The notes beneath the pieces are model-generated. The model saw only the letters and a list, made by a program, of their open reading frames with translations, was not told the origin of the DNA and ran no database searches. From a virus, in IMG/VR virus record IMGVR_UViG_3300040806_000498, positions 1 to 26,797 of that record: a stretch of 26,797 nt of DNA; one strand, given 5' to 3'. The position numbers and the translations under genes are program-made. Of the stretch, positions 13,690-21,143 are shown in pieces. How positions within the stretch are numbered: position 1 is the stretch's first letter; each line of letters begins with the position of its first letter.

Positions 13690-13692
13690 ACA

Positions 13693-13929
13693 TTATGTAG
13701 TTGAATTTTTTTTATTGTGCTGCCACTTTTGGTTTTGTTCTAAGCCTTTTAATTTTTCTTCTAGTTTATTGCTTATTTCTTGTTGCCTATCTTTTGCCAA
13801 GTATATTAACTTTCTCAACTCGCGTCTTGCGTTGCGCTTTGTACGATGACTTGGCTTTCGTTCAAACTCTTCACTAGATTTTAAATAATCTAGTACTGCT
13901 TTCATGATTTGGTCGTGTGTATCGTTCAT
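13693..13929 (-). CDS. Small basic protein of the gp46 operon
   Basis: 78 residues, strongly charged: MNDTHDQIMKAVLDYLKSSEEFE, then a Lys/Arg-rich helix (KPSHRTKRNARRELRKLIYLAKDRQQEISNK written here as positions 25-55) and a Lys/Gln-rich tail. It starts within the last codons of gp46 (ATGA overlap) and is translationally coupled to it. Its composition fits a nucleic-acid-binding or recombination accessory protein, but no domain is recognised. The placement between gp46 and the GIY-YIG gene suggests expression with early recombination functions. Confidence 0.7.
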   Translation of the reverse strand: MNDTHDQIMKAVLDYLKSSEEFERKPSHRTKRNARRELRKLIYLAKDRQQEISNKLEEKLKGLEQNQKWQHNKKNSTT

Positions 13930-15704
13930 TCTACTATGTCTATATCGTTTTCATATGATGTAAAGCCGTTTTCTTTAATAACCTTCATTACATGATTGAC
14001 TCTGCCTACTAGTTCGTCTTTGTGACTGATGAGGAAAACGTTTTTACTACGCTCTCTGCCCATCTTCTTAAGAACACTTAGTGAATTTTCAACACCAGCA
14101 GTGTCCATGCCACTGTCAATCAACTCGTCGATGAACAACAAGTTAATGCCTTGATAAAGACTTTCCCATACGTCACGGAACGCAAAACTCATACCTAATA
14201 TGAGTCTGTTGCGTTCGCCTCTAGAAAGGTTATCAAAATCTAAGTCTTGGCCTAATTGTGTAATTTCTACATTGAGATCGTTCTGAAACTTAACCTGATG
14301 AGGCAAGCCTAGCCTGTCTAAATAATATGTGAGCCTGTTGTTCAAGTACGCTAAGTTTTGATCAATGATCTTTTTGCGAATGAACGAGTCTTTGTTTGTC
14401 AAAAGTTTAAGGAGAAACTCTTGGTGTTCTTTTAATCCTGTTAATTGATTAACATTATCCCAGTCGATCTGTTGTATCGCTGTATGGTTTAAGTCATCAA
14501 TCTGTTCTTGATATGGATCTTGTTCTTGTGTTTTACTTATCAGTGCCGCACGTAAATTATCTACGTTGTTTCTGTGTTCGTATGCTTCTTTAGCACTTTC
14601 GTAAAATGTATTAGGCTTGCCGTTGATGTCACCAATTTCTTCAAGTGCTTTCATTACTTCAACTATTTTACCTGCAATCTCTTTTTGGTATATAGTTGCA
14701 TCAAGTAGTTCTTTGTCTTTGCGAGCTGCAATCTCTGCTTTTTTATCTGCGTGTAGTTCTTGACCACAAGTGTAGCAAGTTGCATCTTCGAGTTCTGCAA
14801 TGTCTTTAACAGCTTTTTCAACACTCTTATCAGCACGTATTAGTGCAGGCTCTAGTGTGCTCAACTCTTTCCTTAAAGAGTTTATTTTGTTGTTGTGTTC
14901 GGTCCAGTTAGCCAACTGTTCATGTGCTTCGAGTTCTGTTTCGATGTCTAGTTTTTCTAATTCTTCGATGCCTGCAGACAATCTTTCTTGATCCTGCCTG
15001 CATTTACTTTGCCAAGCACGTTGTCTACCAGCAAGTGTTTCAATACTTTGTTGAATTTTTTTATTGCTAGTTTCGATAGCATTAATCTTTAGTGTCTCTT
15101 CTGTAATAAAGTCTTTGGTTTGCCGAACTTTTTCTTTTAGCAGTTCTGCTTTTTCAGTTAAGATAGTAATACCAAGTAGCTGTTCAATGATTGCACGTTG
15201 ATCATTTGCACGAAGATTAAGAAACGGCTCAGTGTATGTGTTTAATGCCACAATGTGTTTAAACATATCATGACTCATGCCTAGTAGTTCGCCAATGGAC
15301 TTTTGAGTTTCTCTACTGTCGCCTTGGCTTTCGTCAACGTCTTTGTCTAGTTGCTCGTGCTCGTTGATGTAAAATCTAAGCACATTAGGTGAGCGACCAC
15401 GTTCGATGCGATACTTGTTGCCATCTTTTTCAAAATTTAACGTAACTAACATGCCTTTTGAATTGGTTTTGTTAATCAAGTTGTTGCGTTTGATGTTAGT
15501 GAGTGCTGTGCCAAACAGTGCATATGACAACGCATTGATAATTGTTGTCTTACCGGTACCGTTACGTGATCCAGTATCGTCACCGCCCTGGTCTAAATTT
15601 TCTCCAAGCACAAGTGTTAACTGTTCTTTGTTAAAGTCTACGGCTTGGGTAACATTACCCACACTCATAAAGTTTTTTACTGTTAGGTCTTTAATTTTAA
15701 TCAT
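13926..15704 (-). CDS. 46: Recombination endonuclease subunit gp46 (Rad50/SbcC-like ATPase)
   Basis: 592 residues (T4 gp46: 560). It forms with gp47 the complex that resects DNA ends for recombination-dependent replication and degrades host DNA. Walker A is GSRNGTGKTT at 45-54, preceded by a small Gly/Asp-rich insertion (37-44). A zinc hook CYTC (310-313) lies between two coiled-coil arms. The ABC signature LSRGERNR is at 493-500 and Walker B LLFIDE at 522-527, so all ATPase elements are intact. The start overlaps the gp47 stop by 4 bases (ATGA) and the end overlaps the next small gene. Transcribed from the sigma70-type promoter before gp47. Confidence 0.95.
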   Translation of the reverse strand: MIKIKDLTVKNFMSVGNVTQAVDFNKEQLTLVLGENLDQGGDDTGSRNGTGKTTIINALSYALFGTALTNIKRNNLINKTNSKGMLVTLNFEKDGNKYRIERGRSPNVLRFYINEHEQLDKDVDESQGDSRETQKSIGELLGMSHDMFKHIVALNTYTEPFLNLRANDQRAIIEQLLGITILTEKAELLKEKVRQTKDFITEETLKINAIETSNKKIQQSIETLAGRQRAWQSKCRQDQERLSAGIEELEKLDIETELEAHEQLANWTEHNNKINSLRKELSTLEPALIRADKSVEKAVKDIAELEDATCYTCGQELHADKKAEIAARKDKELLDATIYQKEIAGKIVEVMKALEEIGDINGKPNTFYESAKEAYEHRNNVDNLRAALISKTQEQDPYQEQIDDLNHTAIQQIDWDNVNQLTGLKEHQEFLLKLLTNKDSFIRKKIIDQNLAYLNNRLTYYLDRLGLPHQVKFQNDLNVEITQLGQDLDFDNLSRGERNRLILGMSFAFRDVWESLYQGINLLFIDELIDSGMDTAGVENSLSVLKKMGRERSKNVFLISHKDELVGRVNHVMKVIKENGFTSYENDIDIVE

Positions 15705-16714
15705 GTTAGCTCATTATAAATGTCAAGTAAAAGTTTTTTGTTAAACGATTCAGTATCAATAGCTTGTATTTCTTTGCTTACAATTTGATCTACACTTTCA
15801 AATTGTGCAATATCAAGGTCGGTATTGATTTCTTCAAGTTGCTTTTGCGGAATTAGTGTTATTTCTCTGCAACCGTACTGTTCCATAAAGGTTTCTTTAA
15901 CATAACTTGCTTCTTCGTAGCTGATATCGATGTCTAAATTAACACGAAGATACATTTTGCTTTTTAACAAACTATCCTTCTCGTCAATTAATTGCGATAG
16001 CTTAACTGTACGATACTTAGGACAGTCTGACCAATTAATGTATTCAGGCTCTGCATCGTTTTCTCGATCAAGAATCATCATCCCACGATCATCATCCCAC
16101 GCATCTGCATAGTTGTGCGGAAAAGCATTACCAATGTAGTGTACCTTGCCTTGTTTCTGCCGCTTGTGGAAGTGACCCGAGAACACATACTCTTGATTCT
16201 TGAAGTGTTCGGCTTTAAGCTCACCATGGTCGGGCATTTGTACCATAGCGTTCATATAGAAAGATGGAAGTTCAAAGTGACCAAACAGGTATTTTGCTTT
16301 TAACTTTTCGATCTTCTTCCACTCATCGCCAACCAACCACGGAACTAATGCTACATCGTCAACAACTTGCATATCTTCGACAACAGTTATACCAGGAATA
16401 TGTCTTGCAAACTCAGTTGAACTAACATCACGTTTGTCTTTGTAGTACAAGTCGTGGTTACCAGCAAACATATAGAAGTTTTCAAAGGATGCACCTAGTT
16501 TTTCTAGTAGTCGTATGGTTGTATCCATAGTTGTTAAGTTAAGACTGTTGCGATTATGGTGCCAGTCGCCGCAAAAGATGCCTGTTTCGCATCCGTGTTC
16601 CTTTGACTGTTCAATATACCAATCGATAAATTCTTCACAGTCCTGATTATGAACACGACTGTTACCTTTCATACCTAAGTGTATGTCGGTAAACACTGCT
16701 GCCTTTTTAAACAA
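15701..16714 (-). CDS. 47: Recombination endonuclease subunit gp47 (Mre11/SbcD-like)
   Basis: 337 residues (T4: 339), the nuclease partner of gp46. Metal-binding motifs of the calcineurin-like phosphoesterase fold are present in order: TDIH (9-12), GDWHHN (49-54), GNHD (85-88), a GHFE segment near 170 and SGHFH near 205. I chose the TTG at 16714, giving MFKKAAVFTDIH, because GGAG lies 7 bases upstream; the frame opens 18 bases earlier at another TTG with no ribosome site. The upstream sigma70-type promoter would begin the RNA at about 16731, leaving just enough leader for this ribosome site. Overlap with gp46 implies stoichiometric coupled synthesis. Confidence 0.93.
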   Translation of the reverse strand: MFKKAAVFTDIHLGMKGNSRVHNQDCEEFIDWYIEQSKEHGCETGIFCGDWHHNRNSLNLTTMDTTIRLLEKLGASFENFYMFAGNHDLYYKDKRDVSSTEFARHIPGITVVEDMQVVDDVALVPWLVGDEWKKIEKLKAKYLFGHFELPSFYMNAMVQMPDHGELKAEHFKNQEYVFSGHFHKRQKQGKVHYIGNAFPHNYADAWDDDRGMMILDRENDAEPEYINWSDCPKYRTVKLSQLIDEKDSLLKSKMYLRVNLDIDISYEEASYVKETFMEQYGCREITLIPQKQLEEINTDLDIAQFESVDQIVSKEIQAIDTESFNKKLLLDIYNELT

Positions 16715-16737
16715 TATAGATCTCCATTTCAACTACA

Positions 16738-16766
16738 AGTATAACAACAAAACTTTTTAAAAGCAA
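16738..16766 (-). promoter_or_regulatory. Host sigma70-type early promoter for gp47-gp46
   Basis: On the minus strand TTGCTT (16761-16766), a 17-base spacer and TATACT (16738-16743). The -10 matches five of six consensus bases. It lies entirely between the gp55 stop codon and the gp47 start. Confidence 0.6.
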
Positions 16767-16767
16767 C

Positions 16768-17592
16768 CTATTTTGCTTCTTCGTTGCGTTTTAGTGCAGC
16801 TTCCCACTCGCCTTCGTGCAATCTTGTGTAACTTGGATTTAAATCATTCATTTCGAGTATGTCGTCACGTATGTTTTGATTGCGTTTCTCTAAGTTGATA
16901 ACACGCACAAAGCTATTGGTAACTGCCGCAGTATAATATGCAAATGGATTATTGGACTTTGATTCATCAAATTGCAGTCCAATCTGCGCAAGTTGGAGTA
17001 TTGCTTGGCCTTTCATCTCGTCTTTATAGGTGTATCCACGTACATTGCCACGAGTTGAATATCGATCTACAAGTTTAAGCCACATCATTGCAAGTTTGTT
17101 AGTTGCTTTGCCATGGTCTTTGTTAAAGTGACCATTTTCCATGCCGCCTTCCCAATGACTTTTGCCTACACAAACAAGATTGTCGTCGTCGTCGAACTTG
17201 TAATGCTGGAATGGAGGAAAATTAAGTTTTACTTTATGGTCTGCAACTGTTTTTGGATTCTTTTTACGACCAGGCTCGTCTGGAATGTGATCAAACATCA
17301 TAACTCTAAATATAATGTCTGTTTTTTCAATCTTTTTATAATCTACTTCAAACTCTGCCATCTTAACCTTTTGTCCAGCAGCTTTAGCAGCTTCGTATGC
17401 TAGTTGGCCTTGTTTTTTTGCTTTGTTCTTTTTAGCTTCTGCTGTTGTTCTAATGTTTATTTTATCAACACTTGGTAATATTATATCATAGTCAGCATAT
17501 TCTTTTGCAACATAACTACAGAATGTACTTTTTGACTTGTGTATTTCTATTAGCATGTCTTTGTTATTTAAATAATTTACTTTTCTAGCCAA
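16768..17592 (-). CDS. 55: Late transcription sigma factor gp55
   Basis: 274 residues (T4 gp55: 185). gp55 directs host RNA polymerase core to TATAAATA late promoters together with the sliding clamp. The sigma region-2-like core is at about 160-245: WLKLVDRYSTRGNVRGYTYK, DEMKGQAILQLAQIG, FDESKSNNPFAYYT and RVINLEKRNQNIRDDIL. About 110 residues (45-155) containing LNFPPFQHYKF and VCVGKSHWEGG precede it and have no T4 match by eye; the same arrangement is familiar from marine relatives. The start is TTG at 17592, fixed by AAAGGAG 7 bases upstream. The C-terminus (GEWEAALKRNEEAK) lacks an obvious hydrophobic-acidic clamp-binding tail. It has its own strong sigma70-type promoter. Confidence 0.9.
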   Translation of the reverse strand: MARKVNYLNNKDMLIEIHKSKSTFCSYVAKEYADYDIILPSVDKINIRTTAEAKKNKAKKQGQLAYEAAKAAGQKVKMAEFEVDYKKIEKTDIIFRVMMFDHIPDEPGRKKNPKTVADHKVKLNFPPFQHYKFDDDDNLVCVGKSHWEGGMENGHFNKDHGKATNKLAMMWLKLVDRYSTRGNVRGYTYKDEMKGQAILQLAQIGLQFDESKSNNPFAYYTAAVTNSFVRVINLEKRNQNIRDDILEMNDLNPSYTRLHEGEWEAALKRNEEAK

Positions 17593-17612
17593 TTTTTGAC
17601 TCCTTTTAACTT

Positions 17613-17641
17613 ATAATAAACTACACACTTAATTTTGTCAA
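17613..17641 (-). promoter_or_regulatory. Strong host sigma70-type promoter for gp55
   Basis: On the minus strand a perfect TTGACA (17636-17641), 17-base spacer and TATTAT (17613-17618). Transcription would start near 17606, shortly before the AAAGGAG of gp55. Confidence 0.85.
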
Positions 17642-17648
17642 CTAAATA
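17641..17648 (+). promoter_or_regulatory. Late-type box before the baseplate operon (ACTAAATA)
   Basis: ACTAAATAATG on the plus strand is 18 bases before ATG 17666 and retains the TAAATA core of the late consensus. It touches the -35 element of the oppositely directed gp55 promoter. Confidence 0.5.
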
Positions 17649-17665
17649 ATGTATAGGAGAACTCA

Positions 17666-18499
17666 ATGGTAAACGATCCTCGACAAACAAGTCCGATATC
17701 ACAAGGAAGCGATCTAAACAGAATTGCTAACCCAGGAAATAAAAAACAAAACTTGTCTGATTTGACAGGATCTAATGCTCGTATGCTTATGAGTAATCAA
17801 CGATCAAGAAATATTCCTCCAGGTGCTGAAATACAAAAAAGAGAGTTTGCTATTGCAAGCATAGCACCAAATGCTTCGAACGCAGGCGACGATTGGCGTG
17901 TAAAAATTAGTGTTCCTAATCTATCAACCTTTAGATCAAGTCCTTTGCTGTCTCCTCTAATTGATACTGGAAACCAATGTGTGTTTCCAATTGTTCCTAC
18001 CATTATGGTTCAGTACCTTGCAAATTACGGCAGTGTTGAACCAGTTCATACTAATTATACTTATCCTCAATATATTAATAGTTCGATAAACGAGATTGCA
18101 ATTACTGGCGAGTTTCCGGTACAAAACGAAGAAGACGGTAGGTATTGGTTAGCAGCAACACACTTTTTCCGCAGTTTAACAAAAATGTTCTATGGAGATA
18201 GCAGTAACAAAGGGGCTCCACCGCCTTTAGTGAAGTTAAACGGATATGGAGACTACGTTTTTAACAATGTTCCTGTTGTAGTAACTAGTTTTGCTAGTGA
18301 TTTACCAAATAATGTAGATTATATACGTGTTCCTATATATACAAGTGTAACAGGACAGTATGAACAGCAGTATCAAATGGTTCCTACCAACAGCACAATA
18401 GCAATTACAGTACGCCCAGCATATAGCAGAAGCAAAATTTCAACATTTAGCTTGGACAAATATATAAACGGCGAATTATCAGACAAAGGATTTATCTAA
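17666..18499 (+). CDS. 48: Baseplate tail-tube junction protein, gp48-like
   Basis: 277 residues (T4 gp48: 364; gp54: 320). After a disordered, Asn/Ser-rich N-terminus (1-55) there is a tube-like domain with WRVKISVPNLSTF (77-89), FPIVPTIMVQYLANYG and NEIAITGEFPVQNEEDGRYWLAATHFF. The order gp48-like then gp53 at the head of a baseplate operon is as in T4-type phages. gp48 and gp54 are homologous tube-initiator proteins, so gp54 is the main alternative. ATG 17666 has AGGAGA upstream. Its TAA overlaps the next ATG (TAATG), so it is coupled with gp53. Confidence 0.65.
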   Translation: MVNDPRQTSPISQGSDLNRIANPGNKKQNLSDLTGSNARMLMSNQRSRNIPPGAEIQKREFAIASIAPNASNAGDDWRVKISVPNLSTFRSSPLLSPLIDTGNQCVFPIVPTIMVQYLANYGSVEPVHTNYTYPQYINSSINEIAITGEFPVQNEEDGRYWLAATHFFRSLTKMFYGDSSNKGAPPPLVKLNGYGDYVFNNVPVVVTSFASDLPNNVDYIRVPIYTSVTGQYEQQYQMVPTNSTIAITVRPAYSRSKISTFSLDKYINGELSDKGFI

Positions 18500-18801
18500 T
18501 GGCAACATATGTTAAGACAAGTCCGTATGCAAACACGGTAATTAGCACAAGCGGCGAGCTTGAACTTCTCAAAATACGCCCTGTACCTGCAGATGATGAC
18601 GATTACCTTTATGAAATTGAACCGCAATATACTCATCGCCCCGATCTATTAGCATTTGATGTTTACGGTTCAAGTAAACTTTGGTGGGTGTTTGCACAAC
18701 GTAATATGGATATACTAAAAGATCCAGTTTTTGATATGAAAGCCGGAGTAAAAATTTTCTTGCCTAAAAGCAGTGAATTGAAAAAAACGTTAGGATTATA
18801 A
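18499..18801 (+). CDS. 53: Baseplate wedge protein gp53 (LysM-like)
   Basis: 100 residues; T4 gp53 has 196, so this is a minimal form. The conserved run YEIEPQYTHRPDLLAFDVYGS followed by LWWVFAQRNMDILKDPVF and a C-terminal GVKIFLP is the gp53/LysM-like pattern of T4-type and related contractile baseplates, where the protein clamps the wedge gp6-gp25 core. Start overlaps the gp48-like stop by one base, with AGGA 8 bases upstream, and its stop overlaps the next start in the same way. Confidence 0.85.
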   Translation: MATYVKTSPYANTVISTSGELELLKIRPVPADDDDYLYEIEPQYTHRPDLLAFDVYGSSKLWWVFAQRNMDILKDPVFDMKAGVKIFLPKSSELKKTLGL

Positions 18802-21137
18802 TGGCAATCAAACCAAATATGCTACATCAGTTTGCTTCGTACAACTGTATTTTTACCTTGTCGGTACTAACAGTTGACGAAGTCAACATGCCTGACGAAA
18901 CATATCGTGTTCAAGAGCCTCTTTTACAAATTTTCCGTAGTGGCGGTGGTGCAGAGAACAAAGTAACAACAGCATATGAAGATGCTATTGGTAAAAAGTT
19001 AGAATATTTTATAGATAATGTAACCGTTGAAGGTATTATGGTTCCTAACAGTAAAACTAGAACAACAAATGCTACATTTTTAGAATTTGAAGTTACAGAA
19101 CCATATAGCATGGGGTTGTTTTTACAAACATTGCAAATTGCTGCTACTACAGCTGGGTATACAAACTATATTCAGGCACCTTATCTATTAACAGTTGAAT
19201 TTATAGGCTATGATGACGACGGAGACATATTAGTTGTCGAAGATGGACGCAATCTTAAAAGAATGTTTCCTTTAAAGTTTACAAATATTGAATTTCAAGT
19301 AAACGAACAAGGAACTTCGTATGCAATTGAAGCTATACCGTGGAACGAACAAGCATTTTTAGATAATGTAGAAGCAGTAAAGACAGATATTGCAATTAAA
19401 GGAAATACAGTTGTTAGTTTGCTTCAAAATGGCGAACAAAGTCTTACAACTGTTATGAATGGACGATTTGAAGAACTAAGAAAACAAAATAGTTTGCAAT
19501 CAGCAGATGAAATTGTTATTAGTTTTCCTAAAGAGTTTGCAACATCTCTTCAACAAGCACAAAAGCCTGGTAATACTGATCAAGGTGCAACTACACCTGG
19601 AAAAAAGAAAAAAGGCGGCGGCCTTTTAGGTAAAGTTGTTGCTGGAGCAGTTGGAGGCATTATTGGCGGTGCTTTAAACGGAAATAAAAATATCGGACAG
19701 GCTGCATTAGGCGGCGCATTAGGAGGTGCCTTCGGCGGCGGCCTTGCTGGAGGGTTGCTCGGCGGAGCAGGAATAGGCAGTTTGCTTACATCTTTTAAAG
19801 AAGGTGACATTAACGGACTGTTTCAAGGCATTACAGGATTCTTAGGAGCTCAAGCCCCACAAGACTTTGAAGCATTTATTAGTATGATTACTGGACAGGT
19901 GTTTACTCGTAGCAGCATAGGCGAAGGACTAAGTCAGTTGTCGCAAGATCCTGCTAGTTTAAACGGATTAGGCGGCGCAAGTATCATTGATAGTTTTACT
20001 GACATGGGTCAAGCACCAATGGCCCAAACAGGACAAGTTTACGATAGTAAAAACAAAGTTATGACTCGTGGTAAAAATGTTATTAGCAATGACGAACGTG
20101 TGTTTAGTTTTGGCGCTAGTACAAAAGTTACTAGAATTATCGAAGAAGTAATCTTAACTAGCGAATGGGCAAAAACTGTAAAAGATCGAGCACCTGATGA
20201 AAACGGAATGATCGAATGGTTTAAAATAATTAGTGAAGTTTTTGTTAAACCCGGGGCACAAGCAGAACAATTAAACGGTGAACCTTCAAAAACATATCAT
20301 TATAAAATAGTTCCTTATCTAGTGCATACTAGTCATTTACAAAAGCCAACAGATCCTGGTTTAAAATATGAAAATTTAAAAGAAACTGCATTAAAAGAAT
20401 ACAATTATATCTACACAGGCGAAAATAATGATATTATAAACTTTGATATTAATATTAATGCTGCATTTTTTACCGCAGCAATGACAGACGCTGGTCAAAA
20501 CAATATGAGTTTTAAAACTGGCGGCACACAAATGAAAGCAATACAAGAAAAAGACGGGCAACTAACTTTAAATGATCCTTCGAGTGCTATTAGTAGTACA
20601 GGACAGATATTACAAGTTGATCAAGTTAAATTAAGTACTCAAGGCGGCGGCGGCGCTGGTATAGATAACAGTAAAATACGTACAGCACGTATGTTCCATG
20701 ATATTATTATCAATAGTAATGTTGATCTTGTCTCTCTCGAGCTTGAAATATTAGGAGATCCTTATTTTATATTTGATAGTGGTATGGGAAATTATACTGC
20801 AAAGGATATTGACGCTAATGAAACAGAAAATGGCGACATTGAATATCAGAGAGGCGAAGTTGATATAGTTGTTAACTTTAGAACACCGGTAGACTATAAT
20901 GACGAAACAGGAACAATGGATTTTCCAGAAGATACAGTACCGGTTGATGCATTTAGTGGATTATACAGAGTAACAAATCTTGTAAACCAATTTAGAGGCG
21001 GTAAATTTACACAACGATTAACATTACTACGTAGGCGCAACCAAGAGATTGATACTAAAGTTCCTGCAAGTGATGACAAAGCAATTAAGATCAAAGATGC
21101 GTCTCCTCAAGGAACGGCATACACCCCTTATGGATAA
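18801..21137 (+). CDS. Large baseplate hub-type structural protein with a glycine-rich segment
   Basis: 778 residues, no direct T4 match by eye. N-terminal domain (about 1-190) with NCIFTLSVLTVDEVNMPDET and EFEVTEPYSMGLFLQTLQ. A basic KKKK patch (268-271) leads into a hydrophobic Gly/Ala-rich stretch with GG repeats (272-328). The C-terminal domain (about 430-770) has FVKPGAQAEQ, YHYKIVPYLVHTSHLQ and FSGLYRVTNLVNQFRGGKF. The C-terminal outline and position before the gp5-like spike suggest a hub protein in the role of T4 gp27, much enlarged. The Gly-rich segment resembles glycine-zipper membrane-active regions and may be delivered to the host envelope. ATG shares a base with the gp53 stop; AGGA is 6 bases upstream. 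Confidence 0.6.
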   Translation: MAIKPNMLHQFASYNCIFTLSVLTVDEVNMPDETYRVQEPLLQIFRSGGGAENKVTTAYEDAIGKKLEYFIDNVTVEGIMVPNSKTRTTNATFLEFEVTEPYSMGLFLQTLQIAATTAGYTNYIQAPYLLTVEFIGYDDDGDILVVEDGRNLKRMFPLKFTNIEFQVNEQGTSYAIEAIPWNEQAFLDNVEAVKTDIAIKGNTVVSLLQNGEQSLTTVMNGRFEELRKQNSLQSADEIVISFPKEFATSLQQAQKPGNTDQGATTPGKKKKGGGLLGKVVAGAVGGIIGGALNGNKNIGQAALGGALGGAFGGGLAGGLLGGAGIGSLLTSFKEGDINGLFQGITGFLGAQAPQDFEAFISMITGQVFTRSSIGEGLSQLSQDPASLNGLGGASIIDSFTDMGQAPMAQTGQVYDSKNKVMTRGKNVISNDERVFSFGASTKVTRIIEEVILTSEWAKTVKDRAPDENGMIEWFKIISEVFVKPGAQAEQLNGEPSKTYHYKIVPYLVHTSHLQKPTDPGLKYENLKETALKEYNYIYTGENNDIINFDININAAFFTAAMTDAGQNNMSFKTGGTQMKAIQEKDGQLTLNDPSSAISSTGQILQVDQVKLSTQGGGGAGIDNSKIRTARMFHDIIINSNVDLVSLELEILGDPYFIFDSGMGNYTAKDIDANETENGDIEYQRGEVDIVVNFRTPVDYNDETGTMDFPEDTVPVDAFSGLYRVTNLVNQFRGGKFTQRLTLLRRRNQEIDTKVPASDDKAIKIKDASPQGTAYTPYG

Positions 21138-21143
21138 TAAAAC

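Noticed and set aside
16715-16732. Upstream TTG start for gp47
   Set aside because: No ribosome site precedes it, and it coincides with the predicted transcription start.
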